NCBI GenBank assembly: GCA_025531455.1
Contig: JAMYHL010000129.1
Location: forward strand, 1 to 64,000
Direction of reading: 5' to 3'
DNA length: 64,000 nucleotides
Source: Apiotrichum sp. Y4204
Taxonomy: Eukaryota; Basidiomycota; Tremellomycetes; Trichosporonales; Trichosporonaceae
The translations under genes and the position numbers were made by a program. Of this stretch, positions 24,022 through 36,408 are shown piece after piece. The stretch's first letter is position 1. Each line of letters opens with the position of its first letter. A model generated the notes under the pieces. The model was not told where the DNA came from, made no database searches, and was given only the letters and a program-made list of their open reading frames with translations.

Positions 24022-27000
24022 GTCACGCGGCATCGACGACCATGGGGCATGGACAGGGGGGGCAGTCGGGGGGCAGGAACGCCATTTCACCAGCCATCGC
24101 CGTCCGCGCCGGCGCCACATCACTCCGCCCCGCCCGGTGGCGCGGAGTGCGCCAGTAAGGGAGCTCAACTGTTCTGCGTTTCCGAGGCATCGCAAAGGTA
24201 GCGCACCACGGCTGTCAGAGGAGACAGAGGCTCTGGACAGTTGTGCGAAACTGGCTCCAGAACTATTGCATTCCCCACCGCGACTGTACGCGCGGTGCCA
24301 TCAATCCTGGCGCAAGGGAGGCATGCGGACGTGTGCTTGGAGCGCGTATCGCGGATTGTGACGATGCCACAGACAGCAGGTTACAGATGTCCGCGACAAA
24401 ACAGATCCGCACCGCTAACGATCCTGTGATTCTGTATCAGGTGATAACCTTCTCGATTGGTGCCCCACAGGTTCACAGGTTTAACTTCTCACTGGGCTTT
24501 TGAGATAACTCCCTCGGGCCACGTCTTGAGGGCCGGAATTCTGGCCATCGGGAACGGGTACGCGTCGGTCCGGGAATCAAGGATCAAGAAGCAACATTCC
24601 CACGCGCCATGGCGCGTCGTTATCATTCCCTTTGCCCTCCGACGGTGGGCGCTTCAAGCAGCATATCAGCCGCTGGGTCCGTGCTGAACCGGTCCGGATG
24701 ACGCAGATCGTGGATTAACAGATTCTTTGCCCCAGGCTCCATCTCCCACCCACCAAATGGATGATGTGAATTTGTGAACAAGACTAGGAATATGCCGAAT
24801 AGGAAGGCGCATCGCGCATCGTCTGTGTGGCTGGATCGCCGTCGGGGGTGGCCCGTCCCGAAGAGGTCGGATTGTCGGACATGTCGGGCAGTTCGTCGCG
24901 ATCATACTGCGATGCTGGCGATTCTATTGCGGCCTGCGGTACCGCGAGACCGCAATACCCCTGGCTGCTCAGCGATTGCTCGACACACCAGGAGGGCTCG
25001 AGAGCTGGTGGTTGGGTGTATCCGGAGTTTGAGCATCCGCAATGTTACAAGCTAGATACACAAGATTCCTCAAGACTATCTCTGAGCGCACAGATCCCTA
25101 CGGACTGTGGCTGTGCGCGATGCTTGTACTGTATGTAACGGCTGAAATCAGTAGTGTTCTGACAGGAACATTGAGGCAGAGATAACAAAGAGTGTTACAC
25201 TGCACCCTGATTTGACTTCTGTATGGTGATCAGTCAAAGGATGCAAGACCGACCTGCACGTCAAGGTGAGATGTTCAGTGTGGTCTGTCACTTAGTGGCC
25301 CCCAAGACGGACGGGAATGAGAGTGTTTGAGATAGAAGATGTTGTGGTGTCTCGTCCAGTCATCTGACCTGCTCCATATGCTTGTACAGTGAGCAATGTG
25401 TGCACTCTCTCTGCCCGCATGTCCCTCAGGCCTCAGGCTTCGTTCGAGGTTCCAGAAACTCGGAAACATGGTGTTAACATGGTACGCCGGGGGCCGGGCG
25501 GCTCCATGGTTCGGGACGTCGCATGCCGGCAGCGCGCGGGTGTGGGACAGGGGACACGCGCGAGTGGACTTGCGACGCGTCGGGGACAGCACCGCTCTCC
25601 TGATGCCCTACTGTGCATGACCTTCTTCAAATCTTTGGACCATAAGCACCCCAAACAATAAAGCATTTTGCGACGTCGGTTGTTCTGGATCCTGGGCATT
25701 ACTCATGTGCTCGGGGTGGAACCTGAGAGCGCAGGGTTAGGTCAGAGGAAGCCAAAGAGGGTGTATATAAGTCAAGGGATGGCAGTCTCCATGGCGCCGT
25801 CGGTCCGGGCAAGGTGAGTTGCGCACGTCGAGAAGTGTCCGACATCGCGATTTGGCCATTTGTGAACAAGATCGAGTTATACGATCACTTGGTGGCACCA
25901 AGTACCTCGGGCGAACGAATCGACTGGCCGCACTTCACGTTCGCCGTCCGCAGTCGACTGTCTGTTGTTTGTATCCGTCGTGATCTGCGTTCTCAGTGTT
26001 GTTTGTTCCTATGCCGAACGGTCGTGCGACTCCGTACTCTACAGGTACAGCCGTGCCAGCGATCTGCGCATCTGCTCTGTGCGATGAGGCATTTCGGCTG
26101 CTGTGGTCTGGCGGTGCACTATTGGGCTCTGGGATACGAGATAGCCCTGACGGCACGGAAAGCCTATGGAACGACGGGCCGAGGATGCGTAAGTCTGCAA
26201 CCCAGGTCCGAGGCCCGAGGCCCGATGTCGTGCCGGGCGATACTTGTCTCCTTCGAGTATCGGGAAGCACAAACATGCTCTGATACTTTCAGTCGGGAAG
26301 CACATCAGCAGCTGGGGGAGGATGGTCGAAGATCCGAAGATGGTAGTCTTACTCACTGGGTTAGCCACCGATCCACCGAGAAGCTCCAGACTCTGGCTCC
26401 GCAGAACAAGCTCAAGAATCTAAGACATGGTACCCGGCGGGTATGTTGTAGGTACTGTACATGTAGGTCCTTATCGAGGGAACTGCGTGCAAACGGACTG
26501 TTCATGCATTCATGCCAAGTAGTCACCCAACCCCTTTGGTTTCATATCTCGGATGGCAGTCTAGCGAGATGCGTCGTGTCCATGACCTCTTTCAGAACCA
26601 GCGCTCACATCGTGCAGCCCAAATACCTCACTGTCGACCTCGGCGGTCGTGGACACCACTTGGACACTGATGAGGACTGTACCAGGGAAGGGAAACAGAG
26701 GTTTGCGGCACATGCCGCCAATTTGTCGTGCTCCATGCGTTCCACATTGAGAACGCATGGGAGATTGTGTAGCGTCAGCGCAGTACAAGATCGTGCAGGA
26801 ATGTCTCTAAACCAGGGAATGGCAAGCGGCCCCGTAGAGTCGGTTGCAGGGAATGGGAACAAGGTTGACGCCACGGGGCACGAGCAATGTCCTGTCACTG
26901 TATATACCGCCACATGAAGAGGTCCAGAGTATCCAGGAAGCTACTGGAGCTGATACCAGGATAGAGTGATAATGAACAGGCGAACGTCAGTCTCAACTGC

Positions 27001-29043
27001 TGACTATTGTAGGGTCGTTACAGTTATGAATGTCACTATGATAAGAATACATTTACGCGCAATGCGAAGCGAGTTGCATCACACCGATGGGCGATCGGAT
27101 TGATGCACCGCGCCGATGGACACTGGCGGTCTTGTCGCCCCATTTGTAGAGAGAGCCAAAGGTGGCAAACGCCGCGTGGCGAAGGGTGACGGCGCGAGGG
27201 TGACGGCGCGTCGGCGACGCCATTCATGGCCGCTCCCTCCCTGTACAGTCAGCTGTACGGCATCGTTGAAGGGTCAGAAAGGAAGAATAAGAACAAAGCG
27301 ATTGTGCGACCCTCTTGAACAATCTTGAGGGCCCCATTCTGTCACTAAATCACCGAAAAGGTCGCGGTAACAGGGTCGTTCTTGACGGCCATAAGTCGGT
27401 GCAGATGACGCTCTCGTCATCTTGTAGCTTGGTTGTATAGGCATAATGTGTCTCCGATGATCATGGTCCCATATTGTCGTCAGAATCGCCACATGAGGAA
27501 GGCTGTTGTATAAGCCTTGTCGTAACCATCAACATGGCTGTGACTATTGTGTGGAATCCAGGTGCTTGTTGTAGACTGTGTCGAACGTTGAAGCTTGTTG
27601 CAAAGGCTCTTGGTATGCAATCTCTCTGTGGGCCTTGGAGAGACGCGTATCTCCAACGGATCTTTCCCATTTGCTTCTCTGTGGGCTGTTAGTCCATCGC
27701 TCTGCATAGACTCAGGCGAGTCTGAAGTTTAAAATTCTCAGACTAGGTCGACGAAGCAGGGATGAAAGGAGAGAACAGGTGCGAGTTCCTGTTCAACAGG
27801 CTCCCAAAAGGCCAGGCCTTATGCCGAGAAGCTCCCTTGATACTGCCGCGCCCTCAAACTCTCATACTGTTTTGGCCAACAAGAGAACAGGTTGCCCAGC
27901 CCGCCCGTAGTGCATCCAAGGCCGCTGGGCCCAAGCTGTCCCTCCTCACGTTCCTGCGCTGTATGGTCGCGTGCACATTGCTGACTGTCAGTACATCAAA
28001 GTAACGGCCCCGTTCTGGTGATATGCGCGTTGTGGGCGTTGAGGTCCGTGTCGTGTGCCTGTGCAGCTGATAGCCGACTCGCCATATAAGGCCACAAGGC
28101 TATAGAACAGTCGTGGATGTCGTGGCCGGCGTGGAGCAGATATTTGCACCCCATTCCACAGCGAGCCTCAGTGCCAACCAGATCGTGTAACCGGGACAGA
28201 ATGGAATTGACGGCAGCATTCAACAGTGTTTCATTTTTTTCTTTGAACTTGCTGCATTTGCCGATAAGGAACTCCAGGACAAAGCAACCAAGGGCTACGC
28301 CGCCACGCCGCCAAGGGGCCAAAGGGGAAGGAAGTAAGTACGTACATGCGTATACATGCAGTACCAAGGTGGACCCGTAACTCAGGCGAGGTGAAGAATT
28401 GAAGAGAGAGTCGGGGGTCGAGAATGGGATATGGCCAATATGGTATATGGGCCTATATGGGGATTGTGGCGACAATCCCTGTTGAGCATGTTGAGAGACG
28501 ATGCCCAGCGCGCGAGCGCGCGCACATCACTCTAGTGAGCTAGTGAACGAGTGAAATCGCTAGCGACTGCTAGATTTGGCTTCTGACTGATCTCTGATCC
28601 GCACACTTCTGTTTCTTGGGCTTCTGTGTTTCTAGTGCGTGGCCCAAACCAGTGGCAAAAGGGGGGAGGGGTTCATGCTCACCACCCTGGGGCCACCCGC
28701 GGCCACCCGATCCATCAGGGCGGTCGGTGTATCGGCGTATCGGCGATCGGTGTGAGCGGTGTCTGTGTTGGTGTGGTCGGATCGTGATCCCTCAGTGCTC
28801 AGTGTGTCAGTGTACAGTAGCTCAGTAGATCAGTAGCTCTCTAGCTGACGCCACTCGCGTTTCCCCCCTGCGCCTCACCCTATCTGGTATGTCTCGCCTC
28901 TGCTCTTGTGCCTCAGGTGCTGTTCAGAACTTTTTTTTTGCTATTTATCTCTGACTGTTCATCCTTGGCCCTCTTATCCACCCCTCAATCCCCCAGCCCC
29001 CTGGCTTTATGCATCCCCCTATTGTACCCCTGTGCCCTGTGGC

Positions 29044-29050
29044 TCTGTGG
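29044..29050. repeat. Left 7-bp target-site duplication of the transposon
   Basis: TCTGTGG abuts the left terminal repeat; the identical heptamer abuts the right terminal repeat at 36419-36425. Position and identity fit a target-site duplication made on insertion. Confidence 0.75.
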
Positions 29051-29060
29051 CACTTCTTAA
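29051..29060 (+). repeat. Left terminal inverted repeat
   Basis: CACTTCTTAA, the exact reverse complement of 36409-36418. It starts with CACT, like CACTA-type termini. Similarity stops after ten bases. Confidence 0.8.
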
Positions 29061-29070
29061 TGTATGGGCA

Positions 29071-29131
29071 TGACCCAGGCCGTGTCACGTCATGTGAAAT
29101 GTGATCGCCAATGTGACCAGCCCTGGTCACA
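29071..29131. repeat. Left subterminal inverted motifs of the transposon
   Basis: TGACCCAGGCCGTGTCA (29071-29087) is a near copy of the right-end motif TGACCAGGTCGTGTCA. It is followed by an interrupted palindrome, TGTGACCAG-CC-CTGGTCACA (29112-29131). Such clustered copies near the ends are typical of CACTA transposase-binding regions; binding itself is inferred. Confidence 0.65.
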
Positions 29132-29559
29132 TCAGTGACACATTTTGTGTTTATGTAATATGATCGACGCGTGCACGTACGGTGGAAACGCGTTGCTCGT
29201 CATGTAACACTCTGTGTACGCCGTCATTGATCGTCCGTCTATCGACTCTCTCACATCACCATCATCGACCCTCTGTCTATATGTGTATGATCCACCACAC
29301 ACTTTTCTCACGCCCTTTCCTCATTGACATGATTCGCAATGCTTCGGAGGTTCTCACGCCGAGTAGAAGCAGTTCACCCTCGGCCAGTGGCTCGCAGCTC
29401 GCGGAATACCTCATGACATGATGTCGTGATACACCTTCCTTCTTCTACTCTCGATAACTTCTACTCTCGATAACACACTTTGCCTCACCTCCCTCGTACC
29501 CTCGTCCTTGTCCATCGACATTCTGAATCTTCTGGACCTCTCAAGATACTCATGATACA

Positions 29560-32500
29560 ATGGCACCCAAAAAAGTGAGTGACCAGGAGAGGGGGCAACA
29601 CTAACGGGCAGAATACCATGTGTCGGTGCAGGCAATGTCGCCAACATCCCATGGGCTTTGTATGGGTAACGAAAAGAACCGCAGCAGACCACATTGCCCG
29701 CGACGAATCAATGGGCGCGAACATAGCGGGACCTAGCAAAACGCCAGCAATGCCAGCTGTTTCATCTCCGGTATCCGACGAAGGTCCAGCACCTATCGAT
29801 CTCGACCTTGGGCCTGAACTGGACGACGATGAGGAGATGGAGATTTTGTCAAGTCACTCCCAGGGCTCTGATAAGTCCACATCTCCACCCCCTTCTATTT
29901 CCCCTGGTCCCAGCATTATCGAAGACCCATTCGAAGACCCACCAGAACAGCAGGACCTAGAGGGCATAGGACCTTCCGCATACGTCTATGAAGGCCCTTC
30001 TACAGACCTGGTCCCCACACCAGATCTGTTAGCGGAACTGCAATCTCTACCAGCGTTCACCCATGATTATGTTCATCATAATCTGCAACCTTCGGAACGT
30101 ATGGGCTATCTTCAGGCGGCACTGCTCTCTGTAATGCGCCACAGCGACACTCCATCCTACACGCGTATCCCATGTGCGAACACGTGCGGGACACGCGTAC
30201 GATATACCACTAGCCAAGTCCCGACCTCGCCCTCACGATCGTTCGACCGGGTTCGACGCGCCACGTCGACTAAAGCCGACACCGCGTTGCGCCGACAGGG
30301 GTTAGCGTCGCAGTAGAGACCATCGCCGAGTCAGCACTCGTCTCATAGGACGAGTACCGACCAGCGCGGTCATCGTACGCCGCACCACCACCGAGGAGGA
30401 CGGGACCACTGAGAATGGTATATAGACTGGTGGATGCAGCGCGACGAATAAGACTCCCCAGAGTCTTATTCAAGCAAGTGTTACAGTAGAGACAACTCGG
30501 CTCGGTTCAGATCTAGTTCGACGCACTTCGACGATACTCATCGAAGCGCTACATCACATCGGCGACTAGGATTAGGTTCCGGAGACACAGGCACGCGATT
30601 CGGTCAACTGCCCTTACACTCTCGGTCTCTGGCGCGGACATTGGGCTGGTTACTGCTCAATTGACTTACAATGCTTGTCTATTGCAAGAGCATGGTATTG
30701 ATACCACATTGCCGCCTACTCTAGACCCCAAGTCTTGCTGGCGTCGTCTAGGTATCGACGCGGACGCAATTATCCAACGGTTCGCTGTCTGTGAGCATGC
30801 TGAGTGTTGCTCCCTCGTACCCTATGCGCAGCTCGCCGACGTTCAACATAATCGCCCAGATGGAGCTGCATGCAATGGCAGGTTCGTGAACCCCCATACC
30901 AAAGACCGGAGGCCTCTTCGCGTCATGACATTCGCCCCGCCATCTACAATCCTTCAGACGTTCCTGCGCGATTCCGCGTTTGTCGATGAGCTGCAGGCCT
31001 GGCGCGGTGGCGATGTGCGGGATGCCATTGGCCAGACCGCTCCAGACGGTACCCCGCCCAACCTTGCCGATGTCCTCCATAGCGTCCACGACGGCGCAGC
31101 TTGGCGTTCTAGGGATGCGGCAAGGCGTAGAGAAGTGCTTGAGACGGATGTCAAAGACAGCGTGCAAGGGACCTCTCAGCGCTTGGTGGCTTTGGAGTTT
31201 GGATTGCTTGCGGCGGTCAACTGTGATTGGTACGTACCCGTTACGGCTGACAGGCCTGATTGTTCATTGTTGCTGACATCATCAGGTTCAGGTTAAAGGA
31301 GGTCAAGAACTTCAGTGTAGGGGCAGTATATGTCTCTATCCTCAATCTACCCCGGCATCTCTGCTCAAAAAAGCAATGGACCATTCTCAGCATTGTCATG
31401 CCTCCACAGGAGCCGTCAAAGGATGGGATGAACAACATCATCAAGCCGCTGGTGGACGACCTTTTGCGTTTGGAGCGCGGGATGTTGTTCAATGTCCTGG
31501 GTCGCCCTCACCCCCAAAGGCTCCACATGCAGGTGTTGTTTTTTGCGGCTGATCTTCCGGCCAGCCTAAAGCTAGCTGGGGGAACTTCACACGCATCAAA
31601 CGACAACCCCTGTATGCACTGTGCGGTGAAGAAGACCCAGTTCTTCAGGCCGGAAAGCTTCAATTGGCGATGTAAGTAGTTGTTCCATGCCACGCCTTGC
31701 TGAAGAGATAGTGGTACCAGACAAAAGCCCTGCCGACCTTATAAGGGCCGCTGCCACATACCGCACCGGCGATCGCGATGTACGTCGCCGAATCCTCAAG
31801 AAGTACGGCGTCCGCTGGTCCGAATTCATGCGACTGAGCTCCTTTGAGCAATCTGCCTGGGCTCCCCCTGATGCGCTTCACAATATCCTGCTTGGTATGA
31901 ATCTTGTCACCTCAGGCTTCGATTAACTAATGGAGCAGGTATGACCAAAGCCCTGGTCGTATGGCTTGTGAAGTCCGGCATTTTTGAGAATACCGACGGT
32001 ACGTCGTCTTTGTCAATCTTTGACGACGCTGTGCTCTCCATCACATGGCCGAGCAATGTGGGTCGCTTGCCCAGTGGTTCGCTTTCACAGGTGTGCTTGA
32101 CTAAGAGCGCTGCCAGCTTGAAAGCAGACGAGTGGAATCGTGTGCGAAATGCCTTACCTTTGGCCTTATGGCTAGCATGGCGCGATATTGAGTCAGGGGA
32201 TCTACGATGCGACAGCAAATCTCACAATCGCCATCAGGTATATCTCGCCGTACTCGACTTCTGTGCATTTGCGCGTATCCTCATGTCCCGCTCTTTGACC
32301 ATCCATGAAGTCGAACAAGCTGGCGACATGTTCACTCGTGCATGCACTGCGCTTCTCTCCGCCGGGATGTCTTTGACCATCAACTGGCATCTCGCGGTAC
32401 ACTACACCAAGTTCGTCACCCTCTATGGACCTCTGGGAGGCTACTCGACCTGGTCATATGAGAGGGCGAATGGTATGATTGGCCGTACCAACTTCTTCCG

Positions 32501-33439
32501 CGGTGATGGTGTAAAGGCCACCTCAACGGCCAGTAGGAGGTGGATCAAGGAACAACTGCTACTGGCAGTGTTGGAGAATCCAGCACCAAACGCTTCTGAA
32601 GCAGAACTTGAATACATCGACCGCATCAAGCAGCAGTTTACTGCGAAGAAGATCCAGGGAACTCTGCTGATCGAAGAACAGCGAGGGCGAGCATCATCCC
32701 GTGTCATTGCACTCCCCACTCGCTCGAAGGCTTATGATATATCATCCGAGCCTGGAGTATACGAGCAGATTCTTGCGCACCTCCGCCGGTCACTTCCACA
32801 CCTGACTATCAAGAATCAGACTGCTCTTGCCGCACCTGGTATAGCTTTACAGACAAAAGGTCATCGGTCGTACCCATTAGTGAGGTTTTCAGGTTTTCAG
32901 TGAGTGAAGAATTGTTCAGATAGGTCACATCTTAACCAACAGATTCTCTGCACGTGTGCATCCTAGTAGCCACCGTGATCGTTGGGCTATGGCAATTGAC
33001 CGATATGGCCAGTTTGAGCCATGTAGGGTCAACACTATCATTGAGCTTGAGTTGAGCGATGGTTTCGGAGTGGTTGCCTCAGAGATCCGGACTGTGGCCG
33101 TTGTCCAGTTCCTAGAACCAGCGGATGACGAGGTTGTCTCTTGGTCGGCCCAGTGAGTACTGTATCTCATTGTAATGTTCTACTGACTCCAGTACCACAT
33201 CGCTTGGGATGCGCCTTTTGAAGAACCCAGATCAAGACATTCCACCATTGACAATGGTTCCCGTGACGAGCTTGATATCTCCAGCGGCTGTCGCAAGTAT
33301 CGACACCCCTCTTGGGTCAAGGGTTGTTGTCCTTAACATGGATCGAGTGAGTGTTCTACTCCAATGTTATTGACACTTTCAGGAAGGAATGGACATTGAT
33401 ATTCTATTCGATGATGGTGCTGGGCTGGAGGTGGAATGA
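29560..33439 (+). CDS. CACTA/Tnp2-like transposase (Transposase_21 type)
   Basis: Exons 29560-29574, 29612 to about 30300, about 30517-31229, 31286-31671, 31712-31894, 31939-32899, 32943-33152, 33193-33346 and 33383-33439; all junctions from 31229 onward keep frame. The N-terminus has a small Cys-rich motif, CRCRQCRQHP..FVWV..TAADH, similar to the zinc-knuckle start of basidiomycete transposases. The core shows FSVGAVYVSILNLPR, the EPSK..NNIIKPLVDDLL segment, DLPASLKLAGGTSHAS with C..C, and the later NWHLAVHY..YGPLGGYSTWSYERANG block. These are hallmarks of the Tnp2/Transposase_21 group. The catalytic acidic residues cannot be assigned safely by eye. Between about 30300 and 30517 the frame is blocked; an intron is likely but its donor was not found, so a small lesion is possible. 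Confidence 0.8.
30446..30471. repeat. Perfect hairpin within the unresolved part of the transposase gene
   Basis: GAATAAGACTC, four bases, then GAGTCTTATTC form an 11-bp perfect stem. It lies in the segment that has to be removed as an intron or counts as a lesion. It could be an intron structure, a terminator-like element or the scar of a small insertion. Confidence 0.65.
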
Positions 33440-33591
33440 AACCAATGAAACCCTGGCCATTGGAACAATGGCATTAGACGAAGAGAGTTGGTGAGTCCTG
33501 ACTAACTTTATCGCTGCAACCTGAGTACGTTCTATCACTAGAACGAAACTGTGCATACTATACACTAACATCACTCAATATATACGACTAA

Positions 33592-35593
33592 TCACATATC
33601 GTCCTCTGCGCCCGGAGCAAATTCGCCAAGCTGTTCCCTCCTGCGGAGATTGGTTAATCTCATCTCCTGGACCTCGTCATCCTCGTCATCTACGTCGTTA
33701 TCACCATCACCAATCAGCATCTGTGTGGAGTGAGCCAGTGCTCTTGAGAGCGGTGACAGTCCCGCAGGTGTCGGCGAGCTAGACGGATGCGTTGGCCTTG
33801 GAGTGCTCGGACCAGCCTCAGCATTAGATGAAGGGAACCCCACTCTATATCCAGTGCGAGGAACCGCAGGGGATATTGGAGTAGGTGGCCCCGGGCGGAC
33901 TGGGGATACTGAACGAGATTGCGAACGGCAAGGTCTCCTTGTCACCAGATCCAGACCCTCGACAGCAGTGGTCGTCTGACTGGGGCTCTCTGTCTCGCGC
34001 ATCCTCTTGACGGACGTGTGCGCCAATGACTCCTGCAGTGATGGTAGAGACGACTCGTACTTGAACCGATCGATGTGGTTCGTGTACCACAATGTCTTGC
34101 GCACATCGGCAAATGACGTCGGAGATGTCACCGGGACGATCTGGTGGTCGTTCTTGAGTCCGAACTCGTTGTAGTACTCGTCGCTGATGGCCCAGCGCTG
34201 GATACGACGATCAGGGCAGCAAGTTGGCCAGGCCGGATGTTGGAGAATCAAAGGTGAGCGCTGCTGTGAAGCACGGCCAGGGAGAATGGAATTGAAAGCA
34301 TTAATCAGCTGACAGGGTCAGTAATGTCGTTTCATACGATGAAGGTTACTCACGGTTTCACTCATCCACGAGTCAACGATCCAACGGCGTTGACCTTCTT
34401 TTGACAATTCCTCGTTACGTTGCATGAAGATTTCATCAAGCAACTGCCATTGGTCTCCTCGGTAGGCTTCCATCTTGAGACGCGCCGAGCGAACCTGTTT
34501 TGCCAGAGTCACTCGTCGACTACGAAGGGTGTTGCGCTCTGGCATCGCGGGACCAGTCGGGGATGCAGAAATGCTCGCTGAAGCCAGTGTACTCGGAGTA
34601 GTCGGTGTGCTGTCATGCGCGAGTCGTTCAAGCTTATCCATCTTCTTCTTCCGTGTGCTCTTCATGGAGACAAAGTAAGTCTTACTGGCAGACTCAAACA
34701 CAGAGGCCTCAAGGGCACGCGCATTGTCACGTTCTCGGTGCGACACAGGCCAGTTATCAACGTTGAACATAATCCAGTCCACAAGGTCCCGGATGGCCTC
34801 GCGGTTGTGAGCGTGCGTGAGGTCCTTGTCCCAGTCGAAACGGAGGGCGCGCTCGCCTGTTGTACTGGACGAGCCGGGGACTCGGGTTAGCGGCCATGGG
34901 TTGTCGGGGGTCTCGGGGACCATGGGATAAGGAGGGAGGATATCTCCATCCCAGTCCATGAGGAGCTCCACAGCGGCATGCACAATGGGCTGACATCAGA
35001 ACTTTGTTGCTGCATTGGACATACCTGTGCGGCCAGAGTGGGTGCTCCAACCCTGCTACCACCGACATTGTGAGTCCCCAGAGTCTGGCATAGATTATCC
35101 ACATGAGAACCGACGAGTTTAAATCGCTCATCTGTGTCTTGACGTGCCGAGTCCGCACTAATAACTCCCCGCTCGAGCTCGCCGTACTTCTTGTCAACGG
35201 TTTCTTTAAGAGTCTTGAGTTCGGTTTGAACTTGTCCCGTAGCAGTCTTCAACTGGGTCACGTCTGACTCGAGTTTCTTCATACGGTCAAACAACTGTTC
35301 GCGCTCGGTTTTGAACGCTTGCAGCTGGGACTGAATCGCAGCGAGTGACGCGACCTCTGTGGGGTGAGAACTCACTGACATCTCATATTCGAGGTTTGAC
35401 TATACTCACGCGTCGGGGTTAAGGCTGCTCCCGTCCCACTGCCACCATCTACCCCGCCAGAAGTGGCAGCCGTCGAGCCAGACGCTGGTTCCGACCCAGT
35501 ACCAGAGGCAGCAGATGACGAGCCCGCATCAGGCTGGGGGTATCGAGGGATTGCCCCTCTACCAACTATAATGTTAGTATCTTCCAGACACAT
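33592..35593 (-). CDS. Transposon accessory protein with coiled coil, function unknown
   Basis: Four exons (35410-35593, 35025-35356, 34354-34989, 33592-34308) give 622 residues. The order is a Gly/Ser/Thr-rich N-terminus; a heptad-rich coiled coil about residues 65-130 (QLQAFKTEREQLFDRMKKLE onward); a middle part with WPLTR, LRFDWDKDLTHAHNREAIRD and many basic and aromatic residues; and a Pro/Ser-rich tail ending in the acidic run DGDNDVDDEDDEVQE. It is convergent with the transposase gene and lies wholly inside the element. Many CACTA-type elements encode a second DNA-binding protein (TnpA type) that works with the transposase at subterminal repeats. A similar role is inferred from position only; no known DNA-binding domain was recognised. 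Confidence 0.75.
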
Positions 35594-35704
35594 CCATGAT
35601 CATCGCTGAATCGCCATTCAGATCTGCGCTTCCACGTCGACAATTGTTGAGCTGCACAAGGCTTGGAATTGGCGTTGGGCAACACCGCTGGAACGACGAG
35701 TCCC

Positions 35705-35945
35705 ATGACAGTGGACCTTTACGCCCCAGCGATGGAGAAGTTCATGGTGACCTGGATGGGCGACAGCACCAAGGCCGCATTCCTTCGTTCATCCCTAACC
35801 CCTCCCCCCTACACTCCAAAAGGTGGACACCCCTATGACTCGGAGGTAAGGCCCACCCTTCAGGGATGTCTCAGAATGGTGATAACTGCACTTACAGCCT
35901 CGAAACTGGCCCGATGGCCTTGCCGAACGTGCACCCGATGTTTGA
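35705..35945 (+). CDS. Possible small spliced gene or gene remnant near the right transposon end
   Basis: Two exons, 35705-35845 and 35898-35945, would encode 62 residues starting MTVDLYAPAMEKFMVTW and ending GLAERAPDV. The 52-nt intron has donor GTAAGG and acceptor CTTACAG, and splicing preserves frame to a TGA. The frame stays open upstream of the ATG, so a longer 5' part may be missing. It lies head-to-head with the accessory gene, about 110 bases away. No family was recognised. Confidence 0.35.
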
Positions 35946-36267
35946 AGGGGTGGTGGCGGGGTCATTGTGTGATCGGCATAGAGAACAATGCAAGAACAGA
36001 ATTCACAAGAGATCAGTGAGTGCTTTAGTCCCGACGTGCATGATGTTGTGCAGTACCGTCTCAGTACCTCAGTGAGTACCTTTGGCAGACCATGGTTATC
36101 AGGCATAAGCCGGCTACTTGGTACGTAAACAACATGGATCCTGTACTTTTCATGTATCTATGTATGCCGTGTACCGTGTTTGCGTATTTGCGGGGCCCAG
36201 GTGGCTGGCCGGGCCTGCTGATATCAAACTATTGATGCAAAACCACGTCATTTTTGGACAACGTACA

Positions 36268-36329
36268 TGACCAGGTCGTGTCATGCACCAAACATGTGAA
36301 CATGATTTGGACGTGACACGACCTGGTCA
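36268..36329. repeat. Right subterminal 16-bp perfect inverted repeat
   Basis: TGACCAGGTCGTGTCA (36268-36283) and its exact reverse complement TGACACGACCTGGTCA (36314-36329) are separated by 30 bases. Related motifs occur near the left end. Probably a transposase or accessory-protein binding region. Confidence 0.75.
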
Positions 36330-36408
36330 CATTTTCGTGACATGGCCTTGTCACGTCGTGAAAACGGGCATTTCACAGTACCTGACAAGCCCCTGACATG
36401 TGAAAATC

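Larger units (their letters stand above)
21578..29050. other. About 7.5-kb stretch with no recognisable gene
   Basis: The first few hundred bases should be the promoter of the DUF6534-type gene. Beyond that, many open frames of 60-130 codons occur on both strands, but none carries domain motifs, conserved-looking splice patterns or the composition of neighbouring genes. The longest frame (25814-26917, + strand, GTG start) is Cys/Arg/Ser-rich and looks like a non-coding frame. A G/C dinucleotide-like stretch occurs near 28508-28526, and CAGTAG/CAGTG-rich sequence at 28795-28845. The transposon begins directly at the right end. Confidence 0.5.

Noticed and set aside
25814..26917. 367-codon open frame in the gene desert
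   Set aside because: It begins with GTG, is rich in Cys, Arg and Ser, shows no motif or splice pattern, and is overlapped by other frames of similar appearance. It is best explained as a chance open frame in GC-rich DNA.
28795..28845. CAGTAG/CAGTG-rich stretch as a CRISPR- or satellite-like array
   Set aside because: Units are too short and irregular, and CRISPR arrays do not occur in fungal nuclear DNA. It is simple-sequence drift.
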